A DNA stretch of 64,000 nt from Mortierella hygrophila. Lineage: Eukaryota; Mortierellomycota; Mortierellomycetes; Mortierellales; Mortierellaceae. The notes below the pieces were generated by a model. It ran no database searches. It had not been told where the DNA came from and saw only the letters and a list, made by a program, of their open reading frames with translations. Position 1 is the stretch's first letter; every line of letters begins with the position of its first letter. A program made the translations under genes and the position numbers. This document shows positions 32,449-43,353 of the stretch, piece after piece. Location: assembly GCA_015680625.1 (NCBI GenBank), contig JAAAXW010000124.1:49127-113126 (forward strand), read 5' to 3'.

Positions 32449-35400
32449 GGAGGTGTAAACTGCCTGTTCTTTTTTTGGCGGCCATATACCACTATTTTTC
32501 TTCCCTGTTCTTTATTCTCTTTTGTCAATACTTGTAGTACAATAAATGGACGGATGTTTTCTCCTCCTTATATGACACGTCTGTGCAGCTCCCGCAAATT
32601 ATACGATAGCGTGAAAACGCAAGTCGAGCATTTGGGCGGTGAGATCCCTTGGCAATTTTTATCATACTCCTGTCATTATGCTCACTTCAAAACTCAAATG
32701 CCACAAGTCCTGAACTGATCAACAACCTTCAGCCAACTTGAACAGTCAAGCATTTCCTCTAGAACTCACACAATTTACTCATGTGCCAACCGAACCACAG
32801 CTTCGAAAACTCCACAGCTTACGCTTTCTGCGAACGAAGTCTCGAACGGTTAGTAAAATGGTCAGTACTTGGAAGGGAAAACATAAAAACAGCAAGATCA
32901 CAACGGCCAGGAACCGTAGGTTGATAGCGGGATTTAGCTAATAAAAGAATGTGTTGATAGAAAGCGTATCCATAGTGCTGCCGTCCGTTCTGTTGACAAA
33001 GGTGGCCTTAAGACTGCGAAGATGATATCCCTACAAGTGCCGCTGGTTGGTAAAAGCTCCTCCATCTGCCCATATTTCCCATGAATCTTTCTCCGGGCGT
33101 CCAGTAATGTGTCAGTCCAAGTTCACGAATGCGACTGTTGCTGCTAGCAGGGTTGGTTGAGGTCGACATTACAGATATGAGGATTGCATGTGCGTTGAAG
33201 CCATTTGCGTTGGTCTGGGATCCTGATCTTTCCCGGAAGCTGCTTCCAGGCAAAGCTGCACTCGATGCGTGTAGTCGTCCTGAGTTTTTGTTGGCCACAG
33301 TGGATGCTTGTTTGATGGTGAGGAGCGTCGCCAGTAACTGATAACTGGGTAGCCAGTGGTGCAATCCCAAGACCGAGCTGCCTGAAGGGACGACATCCTA
33401 GCTACTTGTATCGTCCACTGGATATACTGGTTGTGTCCGCTAAACACGATGGTAGAGGGTGATCGAGCCCGTGCGCTAGTGTTGTTGACGGGAGTGGCTG
33501 CTGAATGCTCTTGCTTCATGGTAGGTGGGATCGGTGTGCTGGAGGTGATGCGCCGAGATTCTGGCGAGTGCCCCTGGGAGTGACCTAGATAATGTAGATC
33601 AGAGGCTCGCACGGTTGTGATCGAATGCGCGCAGCTTGGGTCCGACACTCAGCATTCCCATGTTGTGTAGGTCAGTGATGTAGTTAACACCGGTAGTAGG
33701 GAGCGTAGTAGCGGTAGCGGTACTCAATTCGAGACCTATGTCCTCTGCCCGCTTCATTGAGACGTAGCTTCTTGCTTCGAGCCGCTCGGCGGGCATCTGG
33801 TTCAAAGCTCTGTCTCCTTGGTCGCGCTCGCCTATACAAAGCAAGGAAAGTGGTTGTCCAAGCTAGTTAAAGTAGAGCTTATCCGAGAGACATGTCACCC
33901 CATTTGCTCTACGATTCAATTAACGAGACAAAGCGAGTCATAACCTTAATGATCCTCCACTTTATTGTAGGCCTCTCCCAATGTTGGGTAACCAGCAAAC
34001 ATGCTGTCGGGTGTCTGGTCGATACGGGCGACGATTCCCCAGGCTCGTGAAGCAGCCCTCTGGACTGGAGCTCACCCTTGAACACTGACAGGGGACGATA
34101 GGCGTGCGAATGGTTCTGACCCGCGTGCTGAGATGGATGAAGCAGAAGCGAGAGTCCTGTCACTGTTGAGCTTGATTTGTTCTATCAGAGAAGGTAGTAG
34201 AAAAACAACGAATGGATTAATTATAGGATATTTTGCAGTTGGGCATGCATCTTACTTCTGTTGTTGTTGGTGTTGTTGTTGCTCTCCCTCTCGCCTTCTT
34301 GCACCATGTTCATTTGTTTGCCTGTTCGTTCCATTCTTTCACGATTGCTCCAGTTCCCGAGACGCCTGTTCCTTTGTTTTGTTCGAGAGTCCTGTGGGGA
34401 AGAGGTGTTCGTGTATGCAGTCGTCCGTTGTGGTCGCAGGCTCTCTGTCCTTCTTTTCCAAGCCGCCTTCATGTCCGCAGAATCGTGTGTGTCAGGTTGC
34501 ATGTATCCTTCTTCCTTTGATTGTTCCTTTTGCCTCCATGCCGCTCCTCCTTGCGTCTTGAGATTCCTTACCTGTGAAGGAATGCATTGTGCGTGTAAAT
34601 TTAGTCGTTGAATTCAGAAAACGAAGAGTGTTGTTAGTCTTGTTAGTCATTTCCATTCGGAATCGTTCTCGTGTGTGTTGCTTGAGTGTTTGTATGTCGA
34701 TGGGCAAACAAGGAGGTGGACAACGGGCAGTAAGGGAGAGGGAGGGGGAGGCAAACGTACCTTGTGTGAGAGCGAAAGTGGAGAGGGAGGAGCAGGGGGG
34801 GAGGGAAAGTGAAAGGAAAGAAGAGGTTTTTGTTGCTGTATTTTCTCTTTTCTCTTTCGAGGGTGAGTAGATGCCAATGGGAGTAGGTGAGTAAGAGAGT
34901 AAAGGCAGGTGAGAGAGTTAAGACAGTGAGCGATTGAAGAATGAGTATGCACAGGTGAACACCGAGGCCTTAATATTGAAATTCAATGGATTACCCTTAA
35001 TCCACATGATGATGCTATATCCAGTTGGGCGCTTCGCGTGTATTTACTTCGTGCGCCGATCAAGAACAACACGCAGCATCTGCGAAATGCACTACACCCA
35101 TCCACCTTCTAGTGTCAAAATGGTGGCAAAGGGCAAATGCAACCAATTGCCCGATTGAGACTTGCTATATACCTTACCCCTTACCACATCACCGATCAAT
35201 TCCGGTCCATGCCCCATGTCCAGACAGATATGCGAGAATAGGACAGGGTACACAAAGATACAAAGGGATGGTGAAGGCAGGATAGAGTGGGTTCCCTCGT
35301 ACTTTTCCTCCTTTTTTTCTTTTGCATTGACGCCCTATTCATGCAACTCGTCCTGTTCGCTTGCTTTTCTTTTTGACCCCCTTCCTTTCTCTTCCTCGTT

Positions 35401-35670
35401 CTACTCATATCCCCACGCTCCCTCCTCTCTCTCCCGTCTTTCACCTTTCCTCTCCCTATCATCCTTCGTCTCTTTTCCCCTATCTTTTTTTTTTTTTTTT
35501 TGGCGCTTTCCTCACTCACCTTTCCACACTTCTCTCCACAACGTCTACTCTAACTCCATCATTTTTTTTTTTCGCTCGAACCGTATTTATTTTCTTCATA
35601 CCTTCCTTCAACTCTTTGCTTCTTCATTCACTCTTCATACTTCTCAACTCACACCCTCCTTTCAACAAAA
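32449..35670. other. Long intergenic region with CT-rich leader
   Basis: 3.2 kb. Minus-strand frames at 33000-33850 contain a few protein-like strings (for example ITDLHNMGMLSVGPKLRAF) in different frames, but no consistent gene model could be built. From about 35280 to 35660 the plus strand is strongly pyrimidine-rich (long T/C runs including T17 near 35485), immediately before the ATG of the Q-rich gene; this looks like a CT-rich fungal promoter/5' leader. Confidence 0.45.
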
Positions 35671-37356
35671 ATGAAACCCCAACTCGGTCAGTCAAAACTT
35701 GCAATCCTCAAACACGCCCCAACAGTTTACCGGAAACGTCGCCCCGTCGACCTCCGCAACCGCCACGGCACCCTCCTCGGCCTCGGCGGCCTCTCCAACG
35801 ACTACTCTCCCTTCCCAACCGCACAACCTCCAGGAACCAGTCCCCTCCACCATATCCACACCCACAACCATGGTCATAACCATACCCATAGCCGCCCACC
35901 GCCACTCCTCCGTCGCCAGACAACAATAACCCGCGGCCACAAATCCTTTATGGACATCGACCTCCCCTCCATCCGCGCCCTCTGTCGTGAACCCTCGATG
36001 ATGGAACTCGACCCGCCCACTACCCTCTTTGCACCCACCCCTTCCCCCGCACACTTCCTTCCGGGGCCTTGGGCTTTCTTTCAGGCTGCTGAGGCGCAAC
36101 GGGCGCAACGACAGACGCAGATGGAGTTCCTGACACGGCTACAGGAGTTGAGGGCGAGGGATGAACAGTGTTTTGTCCAAATGATGGCTGGGTTTGCGAA
36201 GGAGTGCCCAGTCCAGTTTGCGCAGTTAACTGAGTTTATGAGGCGGATGGAGAATGAGCTTGCCTCTGCTGCCGCTCAGGAGGAGCAGCAGAACAACCAG
36301 AACAGTTTTCTCAAAAACGGTGGTCCCGGTGGTCCTTTCCAACAAGGGCATCAGCAGCAGCAGAGACGATACAGTCACACGGGTGTGGGTGCGAGCCAGG
36401 ACTACTGGGGCCGGGTTCAGGAACATCGGGAAAGTCGAGGGACCAAGATGGGACTGCTCGAGTTGGCACAGCTGTTTGGGAACCAGGTCCAGGCCCGGTC
36501 CAGTCACGGAGAACGGTTCCACCGTGATCAGCAGCAGCAGCACCTCCAGCAACTTCGACAGCAGTATGGTGGCTCATCTTCACAGCTGATTGACCGTCGT
36601 GCAAGCCTTGGTACTATTGGAACAGGAGGGGGCGCAGGAGGAGGAGCTGGTAATGGAAAAGGAAGTCGACATGGTGGTAGGAATGGTCGTCCGGGCGGTA
36701 TCAATGGTCAGTCACGGTCTGCATCCATGCCTGTCCTTCGTCGAGGCAAGACCTTCCAACAACAACAGCAGGCCATGCAGCAATTGACCGCCTACCAACG
36801 ACAATTATACCAGCATGTCCAACAGGTCTACCAACAACAGCAACAGCAACAACAGCAGCACTTGGGTTATCAGAGCCCTTTGGGTAACGGCAGTGCGGGG
36901 TTTGTCACATCGCCGATTGCTATACCGTTGACCCACGAGCTCATGGAATACGCAGCAATGACTGCCGCCATGTCAACCGGACTCGCAAGCCCCACACACA
37001 GCAGCAACAGCAGCAGCGTCAACAACCTCCCGGCCTTAATCAACAGCCTGTCCTCCTCCCCACCCTCGTCCCTGTCCTCCTCCTCCACATCGCCTCCATC
37101 CTCTACAGGGTCTAGGTCCCCGCTGTCACCACCGGGCTACACCAGTCTGATGGGTCAATTCCAACAACAAGGACAGCAACAGCAGTGTCCGCCTCTGTCC
37201 TTGCAACAACAAGCCGTTGGTCTTGGTGAGCAATCATACTTCTTCCAGAACCAAGATCCTCTCGAGCTAGCGGCGATTAACATGCACATGAATATGAACT
37301 CTCAAGGGTCCTCGCGTCGTCAACGATACAAGCCTACCCCTGTCCGCACACTTTGA
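35671..37356 (+). CDS. Glutamine-rich low-complexity protein, function unknown
   Basis: Single-exon gene, 561 residues. The N terminus (MKPQLGQSKLAILKHAPTVY, RKRRPVDLRNRHGTLLGLGG) is basic and looks conserved; a His-rich HTHNHGHNHTHS stretch follows at about residue 65. Residues ~130-200 form a likely amphipathic/coiled helix (FQAAEAQRAQRQTQMEFLTR, LQELRARDEQCFVQMMAGF). The rest is dominated by Q runs (QQQQQQQQQ), Gly-rich and Ser/Pro-rich tracts. This composition is typical of fungal transcriptional or RNA-granule regulators, but no DNA-binding domain is visible, so the role is not assigned. CAG/CAA repeats such as those at 36830-36860 may be length-variable. Confidence 0.8.
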   Translation: MKPQLGQSKLAILKHAPTVYRKRRPVDLRNRHGTLLGLGGLSNDYSPFPTAQPPGTSPLHHIHTHNHGHNHTHSRPPPLLRRQTTITRGHKSFMDIDLPSIRALCREPSMMELDPPTTLFAPTPSPAHFLPGPWAFFQAAEAQRAQRQTQMEFLTRLQELRARDEQCFVQMMAGFAKECPVQFAQLTEFMRRMENELASAAAQEEQQNNQNSFLKNGGPGGPFQQGHQQQQRRYSHTGVGASQDYWGRVQEHRESRGTKMGLLELAQLFGNQVQARSSHGERFHRDQQQQHLQQLRQQYGGSSSQLIDRRASLGTIGTGGGAGGGAGNGKGSRHGGRNGRPGGINGQSRSASMPVLRRGKTFQQQQQAMQQLTAYQRQLYQHVQQVYQQQQQQQQQHLGYQSPLGNGSAGFVTSPIAIPLTHELMEYAAMTAAMSTGLASPTHSSNSSSVNNLPALINSLSSSPPSSLSSSSTSPPSSTGSRSPLSPPGYTSLMGQFQQQGQQQQCPPLSLQQQAVGLGEQSYFFQNQDPLELAAINMHMNMNSQGSSRRQRYKPTPVRTL

Positions 37357-37551
37357 ATAATAGGGATGCAACTTCAAAAGCAATATGAATAAAAATAATA
37401 TCCGAAGTGCTTTTTGAAATAGTTTATTCGCTTTGAAAAAGTAAAAAAAAGAATACAACTCCATATGATCATTACAACTGTTCCGAAGTACTATCTCGCC
37501 TCACTGAGAAGTGAGGTAGGACAGAGGTGAGAAACAGATGCTTTGCTCGGT

Positions 37552-38108
37552 TTACTCGACGTGAACCAACTTGACGTATTCAATCTGCATCCCCATCTTC
37601 ACAGTCCTATTCAAGCAAAACAAAAGAGAAGGAAAGTCAGCATCCTCAATGATAATCCGTACCATTTTTTCTATTTTTTTTTTCCTTTCCCACACAACCG
37701 CACAGCCCCTCTTTTTTTTTTTTTTTTTGTTGTTTTTTTTTTAACGCCCTTCCCCCTCGCCAGCTCACTTCCTCGTCATCTCCTCCTCCCCCTCTCCAAA
37801 AACCAATCCAACAGTGCAACTTACTTGTCATGATTCCTCATCTGCACCAAAACATTCCCTTCACTGCCCCCACCCTCCCCAGGATCCTCTTGCACAACAA
37901 CCTCCCCAGGCAACGTCAACGTAAAGAACCCCTGTTGATCCGGATCATAATTCTCATGTCGCGCTTTGAGGTCATTGACCTGCTGGGGGGATTTCGGGAG
38001 TGCCGGGATTGAGTTTGGGCGATCGGTGTGGGACATGAATTCTTGGAGCGTCTGGGGTTTGAACCGTATCGCTGGTTCTCTCTCCTGGACTACCGACGAA
38101 TTCGGGTC
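37552..38108 (-). CDS. Two exons of unknown identity, possibly the 3' part of the Mog1-like gene
   Basis: Exon 38108-37825 (SSVVQEREPAIRFKPQTLQE, then MSHTDRPNSIPALPKSPQQV, QGFFTLTLPGEVVV, EGNVLVQMRNH) is joined through a good GTAAGT donor and TAG acceptor to a last exon 37606-37552 (TVKMGMQIEYVKLVHVE and TAA). The exons are convincing as coding sequence. They follow the Mog1-like exons at 38750-38293 on the same strand, but the frame cannot be connected to them with the canonical sites present, and I see no similarity to Mog1 C termini. They could be the C-terminal half of that gene after an indel, or a separate small gene starting at the ATG at 38036. Confidence 0.5.
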
Positions 38109-38160
38109 CTATTTTTTACGAATGGATGGGAAGTGAATCAAAACAATGAAGGAAAGAAAG

Positions 38161-38206
38161 AAAGAACACACACACACACACATAAAAAAAAAAAAAAAAA
38201 AAAAAC
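38161..38206. repeat. (AC)n microsatellite plus long A tract
   Basis: A run of about nine AC units is followed by about 23 adenines, inside the region between the Mog1-like exon 2 and the next exon. Such a tract is prone to sequencing and replication slippage. Confidence 0.85.
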
Positions 38207-38292
38207 GTGTAACGATCTCTCCTGGAAAAAGAAAAAAGTAGGATATGAAAAACGAAAGGGAGGAAGGAAGAAAAGGCCCAAAAAAAACTTAC

Positions 38293-38750
38293 GCGGCACA
38301 GTTATCGTCGGAGGCTTCGGCGGCCAATTCGAGGATCTCGACAATCACACTCTGGTCTTCGTCGACGTTCACAAAGACCTCTTGGTGATCTGGCACTTCA
38401 CGCACATGGCTATAAAAAAGAGTACGGGTATCGTCAGACCAAGCAAAAGGTTCCGAAGAGAGAATGGTGGACATGGTACAGTTTAGTTCGTTGGATGCGG
38501 TTATCAAGTAATATACAAGCGTTTATTTGAAAGGGAAAAAGAAGAAGAATAATGGAGGGGTGAGGATACTGTTGTACAAGCTACCGATCAACAAATATAT
38601 GCAAGAAAGAAAAAAAAATTGCCGTCTGAAAGGGAAAAAAAATTGAAAGAAAAATCCTATAGAAAAAACTACCTGATGGTGCCGAATTTGCTGGGGAGGT
38701 TGATGGTAATGGCACCGCCATAGAGTTCTTGCTGAATCACAGTGGCCATG
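38293..38750 (-). pseudogene. MOG1: Mog1/RANGRF-like Ran-binding protein, N-terminal half with a frameshift
   Basis: Mog1 binds the GTPase Ran/Gsp1 in the nucleus and promotes nucleotide release during nuclear transport. Exon 1 (38750-38673) begins MATVIQQELYGGAITI, and exon 2 (38409-38293) gives SHVREVPDHQEVFVNVDEDQ and SVIVEILELAAEA, the diagnostic Mog1 blocks (LYGGAIT...P; REVPD.QEVF; S.IVE.LE). Between them the expected NLPSKFGTI is present but displaced by one base: an extra A in the AAA at 38700-38702 shifts the frame. Removing that base restores an alignment of equal length to yeast Mog1, so it is either an assembly indel or a real mutation. The exon 2 donor GTAAGT is good, but the next visible exon is in the wrong phase. 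I therefore mark it as broken. Confidence 0.7.
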
Positions 38751-39167
38751 AGGATAGAGGGTTGAGGGTTGTTAAAGAAGGGATGTGGAATGAATGGTAG
38801 AAAAAGAGGTGGGTGTGAATGAACGAAAGGTTGCATGTCATGAACTCTCTCCTATTTATCAACAATCAATCACAGCCAGTCACAGCCACTATCCAACATG
38901 CCTTACAAATCGAGACTGGGTGGCACAGCCTTACATAAAAGGCATCGCCGCGCCTCCAGCATCTCTTGTTGGTGTTGCAGGCCATGCTCGATAGCCATAG
39001 GACCAAAGAAAGAATAAAGTACTCAGCCATCCTAAAAAACGAAATCTTTCATAGTTGTACATGGCGCGACTTTTTATAATAAAGGAAGAAGACCAAACTC
39101 TTTCGGATCTACGCGACTGATCTGTAACTTTGCCACTCTTCCCAGTCAACTCCACAGAGCCTTCTCA
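38751..39167. other. Intergenic, Mog1-like promoter and TAF3 3' region
   Basis: 417 bp with no gene-like frame; upstream of the Mog1-like start and downstream of the TAF3 stop on the minus strand. Confidence 0.5.
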
Positions 39168-42100
39168 CTAACGAGCGTTTCCGGAAGTACACCGTTGACA
39201 AAACCAAGTCTTGACAGCATCACCTTCTCTTACGCCCACACACCGACCATGGAACCAGACCTCGCATCGGTCACACGCGATCATAAATAGTCCATCGTCC
39301 AGTGTAGGGTTCGAACAAATACAATTGATCACCTCTCCAGAATCGTCCACAGCTCCTCCTCCGGGCGCAACCGCGTAGTAGCCGTAGGCCGAAGCTGCAG
39401 GTGCTTGAGTTGATGATGTTGACGATGATGCTGCATATGCACCATTTGGCAGTGACGACGACGACGAAGACTTGTGTGAGGAATGCTTGTGCTGCTTGTG
39501 CTGCTTGTGTCGACTGCTGCTTTCACTGTCACGATCCCGATCCCGATCCCGCTCGCGCTCGCGGTCTCGCTCACGATCCCTGTCACGGTCCCTGTCTCTC
39601 GAACGATCACGCTCACGGTGACTGTCACGGTCACGGTCACGGTCCTTGGACTTGCTCTTTTTCTTCTTCTTCTTCTCCCGTGAGTATCCATCATCCGCTC
39701 CATCCTCTTCCTCCTCGTCATGATCCCGAGAAGACCGTTTGGATTTCTTGTGGTGCGAGGATCCAGTCGATGTGAGAGATGATGACCGATGGTGGTGGCT
39801 GCTCGAGGGCGATGAATGATGACCATGGTCTCGCTTACTCGACGACGATAACGAAGTTGCAGGATCTTGTTCGCCCGTCGAAATCGCATCCAGTGCCGAA
39901 AACTTGAACCGAATCTTGGGTGCTGAAGGTGTCGTTGGCGTGGCTGTTGTAGGAGGTTTCGCATGGACTGACGTTGTCGACGAAGGAATGTTGAGTGGCA
40001 AGTCTGAAAGCGAAATGGGTCCCGGTATTGGCTTTGGTGTCGGTGCTGGTGGTGCTGCCTGCGGTTTTGAAGAAGATGTTGAAGGTTGCTTGGGTGTCGA
40101 TGCTACAGCAGTTGATTTAGGCGCTGCCGTTGTTGTCGATGCCTTGGTCGATGCCGCTGCAACTTGATTAGAGCTAGATATTGGTGTCGCTGACGGTCCT
40201 GGAAGACTTGATGAGCTAGTGGGCACAGTGGTGTTGACGGGCGGTGGGATGTAGGCTGGTGCTGCTGACACCAAGGCTGCAGTAGAGGTCCGAGGATTTG
40301 ACACGCCGTTGGAAGTTGCTGACGCTTTGCCAGATCCCGACGTCGCAAGTAAGGCAGCAGGGTCGAAATTTGACCCAATCCTGGAAAGTATCGTAGGGTT
40401 GATGGGTGCAGACGAGTAACCAGGTGCTACAGGCGCTGCCACAGGTGCTGGTGGCGGCGCGACTGCCATAGACGGACTCCGTTGCAAGGGTGTCGCTGCA
40501 GGAGCAGTTGATTCAGACGATGTAAGGCTCGACTTTCTGGATCCTGCTTTTGGTTTGGGCTGAATGTCGGATAAATTTGTCACTGGACCATTGTTGAGAG
40601 TCGAAAGCGGCGTTGGAACCACTTCTTTGGGTGGGTAAGAGACTGTTGAAAGGGGCGAGCTGGAGAATGACGACTTTCTTGACGCAGTAGGTACGATTGT
40701 CGTTCGTCCCGTTGTGAACGGATCCTGTGCCACATAATAATCCTGAGCACCGCCATTCATGATCCGTTCTGAGGGGACAATAGGCGACAGAGCGTCCTGG
40801 ACAGAGACTCCTGGGTTGGCAAACTTGTTGACGATAACTGTCGGTGCCGTGTGTTTCAAGAGGCTGTCGATCATTCCCGCCTGTTGAGAATTGGAGAACA
40901 AAGTATCTGATGGCTCTCCAGCTCGCTCAATCGCATGCGCCAGTGATGCCTGTTGTTTGAGTCGCTTTGCAAATGTTGGCGGGTACGGCGTAGGATCCAG
41001 CAGCGTCAAGAGCGTATCCGAAAACAGTAGTTGAGATTTTTGTGACAGGCTGGTTGATGACGAAGGTGCTGCTAACTGCGAACTGTGGGGCTGCTTTGAC
41101 TTTGCAGGGATAGTAGAGTACAATGTCGAAAACGGCTGGGTGGATTCCTGGAACGATCCCACAACAGTATATGGATTAGTTTCGGACTGGTCGCCTTCTG
41201 CATTTGCTGCTGTTGGAACAATACCGTCCTTGTCCGCGTCTGCTGGTAGGGTTGTGTTGATGGACAACTTTGACAGTTCTGCATGTGCTGATTTGATGTC
41301 TGCTGTCTTTGAAGTGACCACTGCAGAGTCCAGTCCAGGTGTCGATGCTGCGGGTGTTGAAGTATTGGTGTCGTACTGGTCCGTGGATTGACTCATGACA
41401 GATCCATTCATCAGTTCGTCGCTGTCTGCGCGCGTCAAGTCTGCGGGCAGGGCACAGTTGGGGAAAGGTGGAGCAAAGTCTGGTATGTGGGGTGGCCTAG
41501 TGTCCGGGATCCATCGTGAAAGTCGTGAGCGATTCTCCTGCAGTGATTGTGCTGTGAGTGGGGTCGCCCCCGTGGAGTTGTGTTCTTCGTCGTCTGACCC
41601 TTCTGGATAGGCGTATGCGTCCTGCTCCTCGTCTGTCTCTGGCATGACAAATCCATCGGGTAATGGGCGCCACTCATATATATCCAGATGCTCCTCCTCG
41701 CGTCCTTTCCGCGTAATATCTATCAAGATAATCAACGGCGACAGGTAACAATTGTTAATTACAATTGAAACAATAAGGTGTGGAAATAAAAACACAGGTA
41801 AGATTCCACAAAGCAGTGCATACCTTGAAGAACACGTCCAGGATCAGCTCCTTTCCACGAAGGCAGGACGGGTCGGCTAGCGGCGGCGGCGGCGGCCGTT
41901 GTCGTTCCTGTTACAGCTGATGTCGCCTGATTGTCCTCTCCAGTGATGCCATCCGCGCCAACAGCAGCTGTGACAGGAACGCCTCCGTTTTCGACGAACC
42001 ACTCCTTCAGGTCTGGCATGTCGATCCCGAGTTCTGATAGCCCATCCGCGACATCGAACGCTGTAATCCTAGATCGTCCTGAGTGCTCCGCAAATTCCTT

Positions 42101-42463
42101 GGCAGCCTCGGCCAGAAACTCCAAGTACCGTCCCAGACAGTCGCTCAGGACCGCCATCGGGTTCTTTTGTACGGCATCGTATCCTGCAGACTGGAGCATA
42201 TGCATAGTGGAGATGCGGAGCATTGACTGACAAAAGTTGGAGTGGGTCGAAGGGTCTGGCTGATGTTGGTGGTTGTTGTAGACGATCATTTCGCTGTGAG
42301 GATCGTGTGGGTTGTTTCTGTTGGCGAGACGGCTCTTGTCATTGCGGAATCCAGCAGCAGGTTGTTTCCGCACATAAGGACGCTTTCCTGTGGATGGTGG
42401 TTGAGCCGACGCCGACGACGAGGGTGCTGAGGGACCGCCCCGCTCTCCTCCTGATTCCATCAT
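39168..42463 (-). CDS. TAF3: TFIID subunit TAF3-like: histone fold plus PHD finger, 2 exons
   Basis: Exon 1 42463-41824, exon 2 41719-39168; 3192 nt, 1063 residues. About residues 75-140 form a Bromo_TP histone fold (FCQSMLRISTMHMLQSAGYD, LSDCLGRYLEFLAEAAKEFA, RSRITAFDVADGLSELGI), which in TAF3 pairs with TAF10. After a conserved segment EWRPLPDGFVMPETDEEQD comes a long S/T/P-rich linker. Near the C terminus there is a K-rich patch, then a D-R/E-R dipeptide tract (RDRDRDRDRERDRERERDRD) and HKQHKQHKHSS. The last ~50 residues are a PHD finger: CICSNPTLDDGLFMIACDRC, EVWFHGRCVGV, WFCQRC, with the Cys4-His-Cys3 ligands and the aromatic Trp typical of H3K4me3 readers. The domain pair matches metazoan TAF3; budding yeast TAF3 lacks the PHD. 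It is divergent from the heme lyase gene. Confidence 0.88.
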
Positions 42464-43353
42464 ACCGACGATTTGATGAGGAATTGCGGACTAAGAGGTT
42501 GGTTCTATGATAGGGTGCGAGAGTAGTTGGTTGACGTCGTCGCCTTTCGTCCTGTGTCTCTTTAGTGTTTGCGGAGGAGAGAAGAAGGGAGGGAAAAAAA
42601 AGGTGGCAAATAAACGAGTCTCGCGTTTGGGACAAAGAGAGAGGTGTGATGGCTGAGCGGGGGGATGACCGTGTTTGTTGGGTGGACAAGAAAAGTAAAA
42701 GAGTGTTGGTGTGGGTGTCCTGGTCCTTGTCGTTGCTTTGTTGGATGGATGAGAAAAACAAGCCCGTTGTTCTTGGAGGTGTTGTGTGAGGATGATGAAG
42801 CAAAAGAAAAGGGACCCGGTTGTCGCGTGGCTGGTGACCTCAGAATGTGTTGAGTGGCACTTTGCACTACCAAAAAGGAGGCGAGAAAGAGAGAAAGTGC
42901 TAATATCGTTGTTAGCTGTGAGTCTTTTTATTTGCCATAGACACCAGACAGAGGCCATCGCCCTACTCTTGCACTCTTGCACTCTTGCACTCTTCAGCCC
43001 AGCCCCATGCACCACGCACCTTGGAAAGGATGAGTCTTGACCCAAGTGATGTAGCTCGACGAAGAAAAAAACAACAGTGCTTTCAGTGCTTTACTTGTCT
43101 GGGAAATAAAACGCGCAGCCCAAGCATCGAAATTTTGTTTACTCGATTTTCCTTGAAGGTGACGTGCTTTTTTTTCCTTTCTTCTTGGATAGCAGGCTGC
43201 CCTGGAACTTGAAAAAGGGACAAGGCACAAAAAAAAAGCCGAACTTTACCTTCGCCGAGATCTCCCTCTCTTCCTCTTCTTTTTCATTCTTCCTCATTCA
43301 CCACACTTCCTCAACCACTCCAGCAAGGAACCCAAAGGAATCATACATATACC
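42464..43353. other. Divergent promoter region TAF3 / heme lyase
   Basis: 890 bp between two divergent start codons. Pyrimidine-rich on each coding strand close to the respective ATG (for example CCTCTTCTTTTTCATTCTTC near 43275). A short CTCTTGCA repeat (three to four units of ACTCTTGC) lies at 42965-42993. No additional gene. Confidence 0.5.

Noticed and set aside
33008..33844. Minus-strand frames with SAM-like string ITDLHNMGMLSVGPKLRAF
   Set aside because: Pieces are in different frames, no adequate splice sites join them, and no domain is complete. Kept only as a remark in the intergenic entry.
34133..34870. Several plus-strand frames of 95-142 residues
   Set aside because: Cys/Ser/Phe-rich low complexity in three overlapping frames, no ATG context, no domain; consistent with T-rich non-coding DNA.
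38041..38062. Sequence GGTTTGAACC suggesting a tRNA T-loop
   Set aside because: No cloverleaf can be formed around it and it lies within a coding exon on the other strand.
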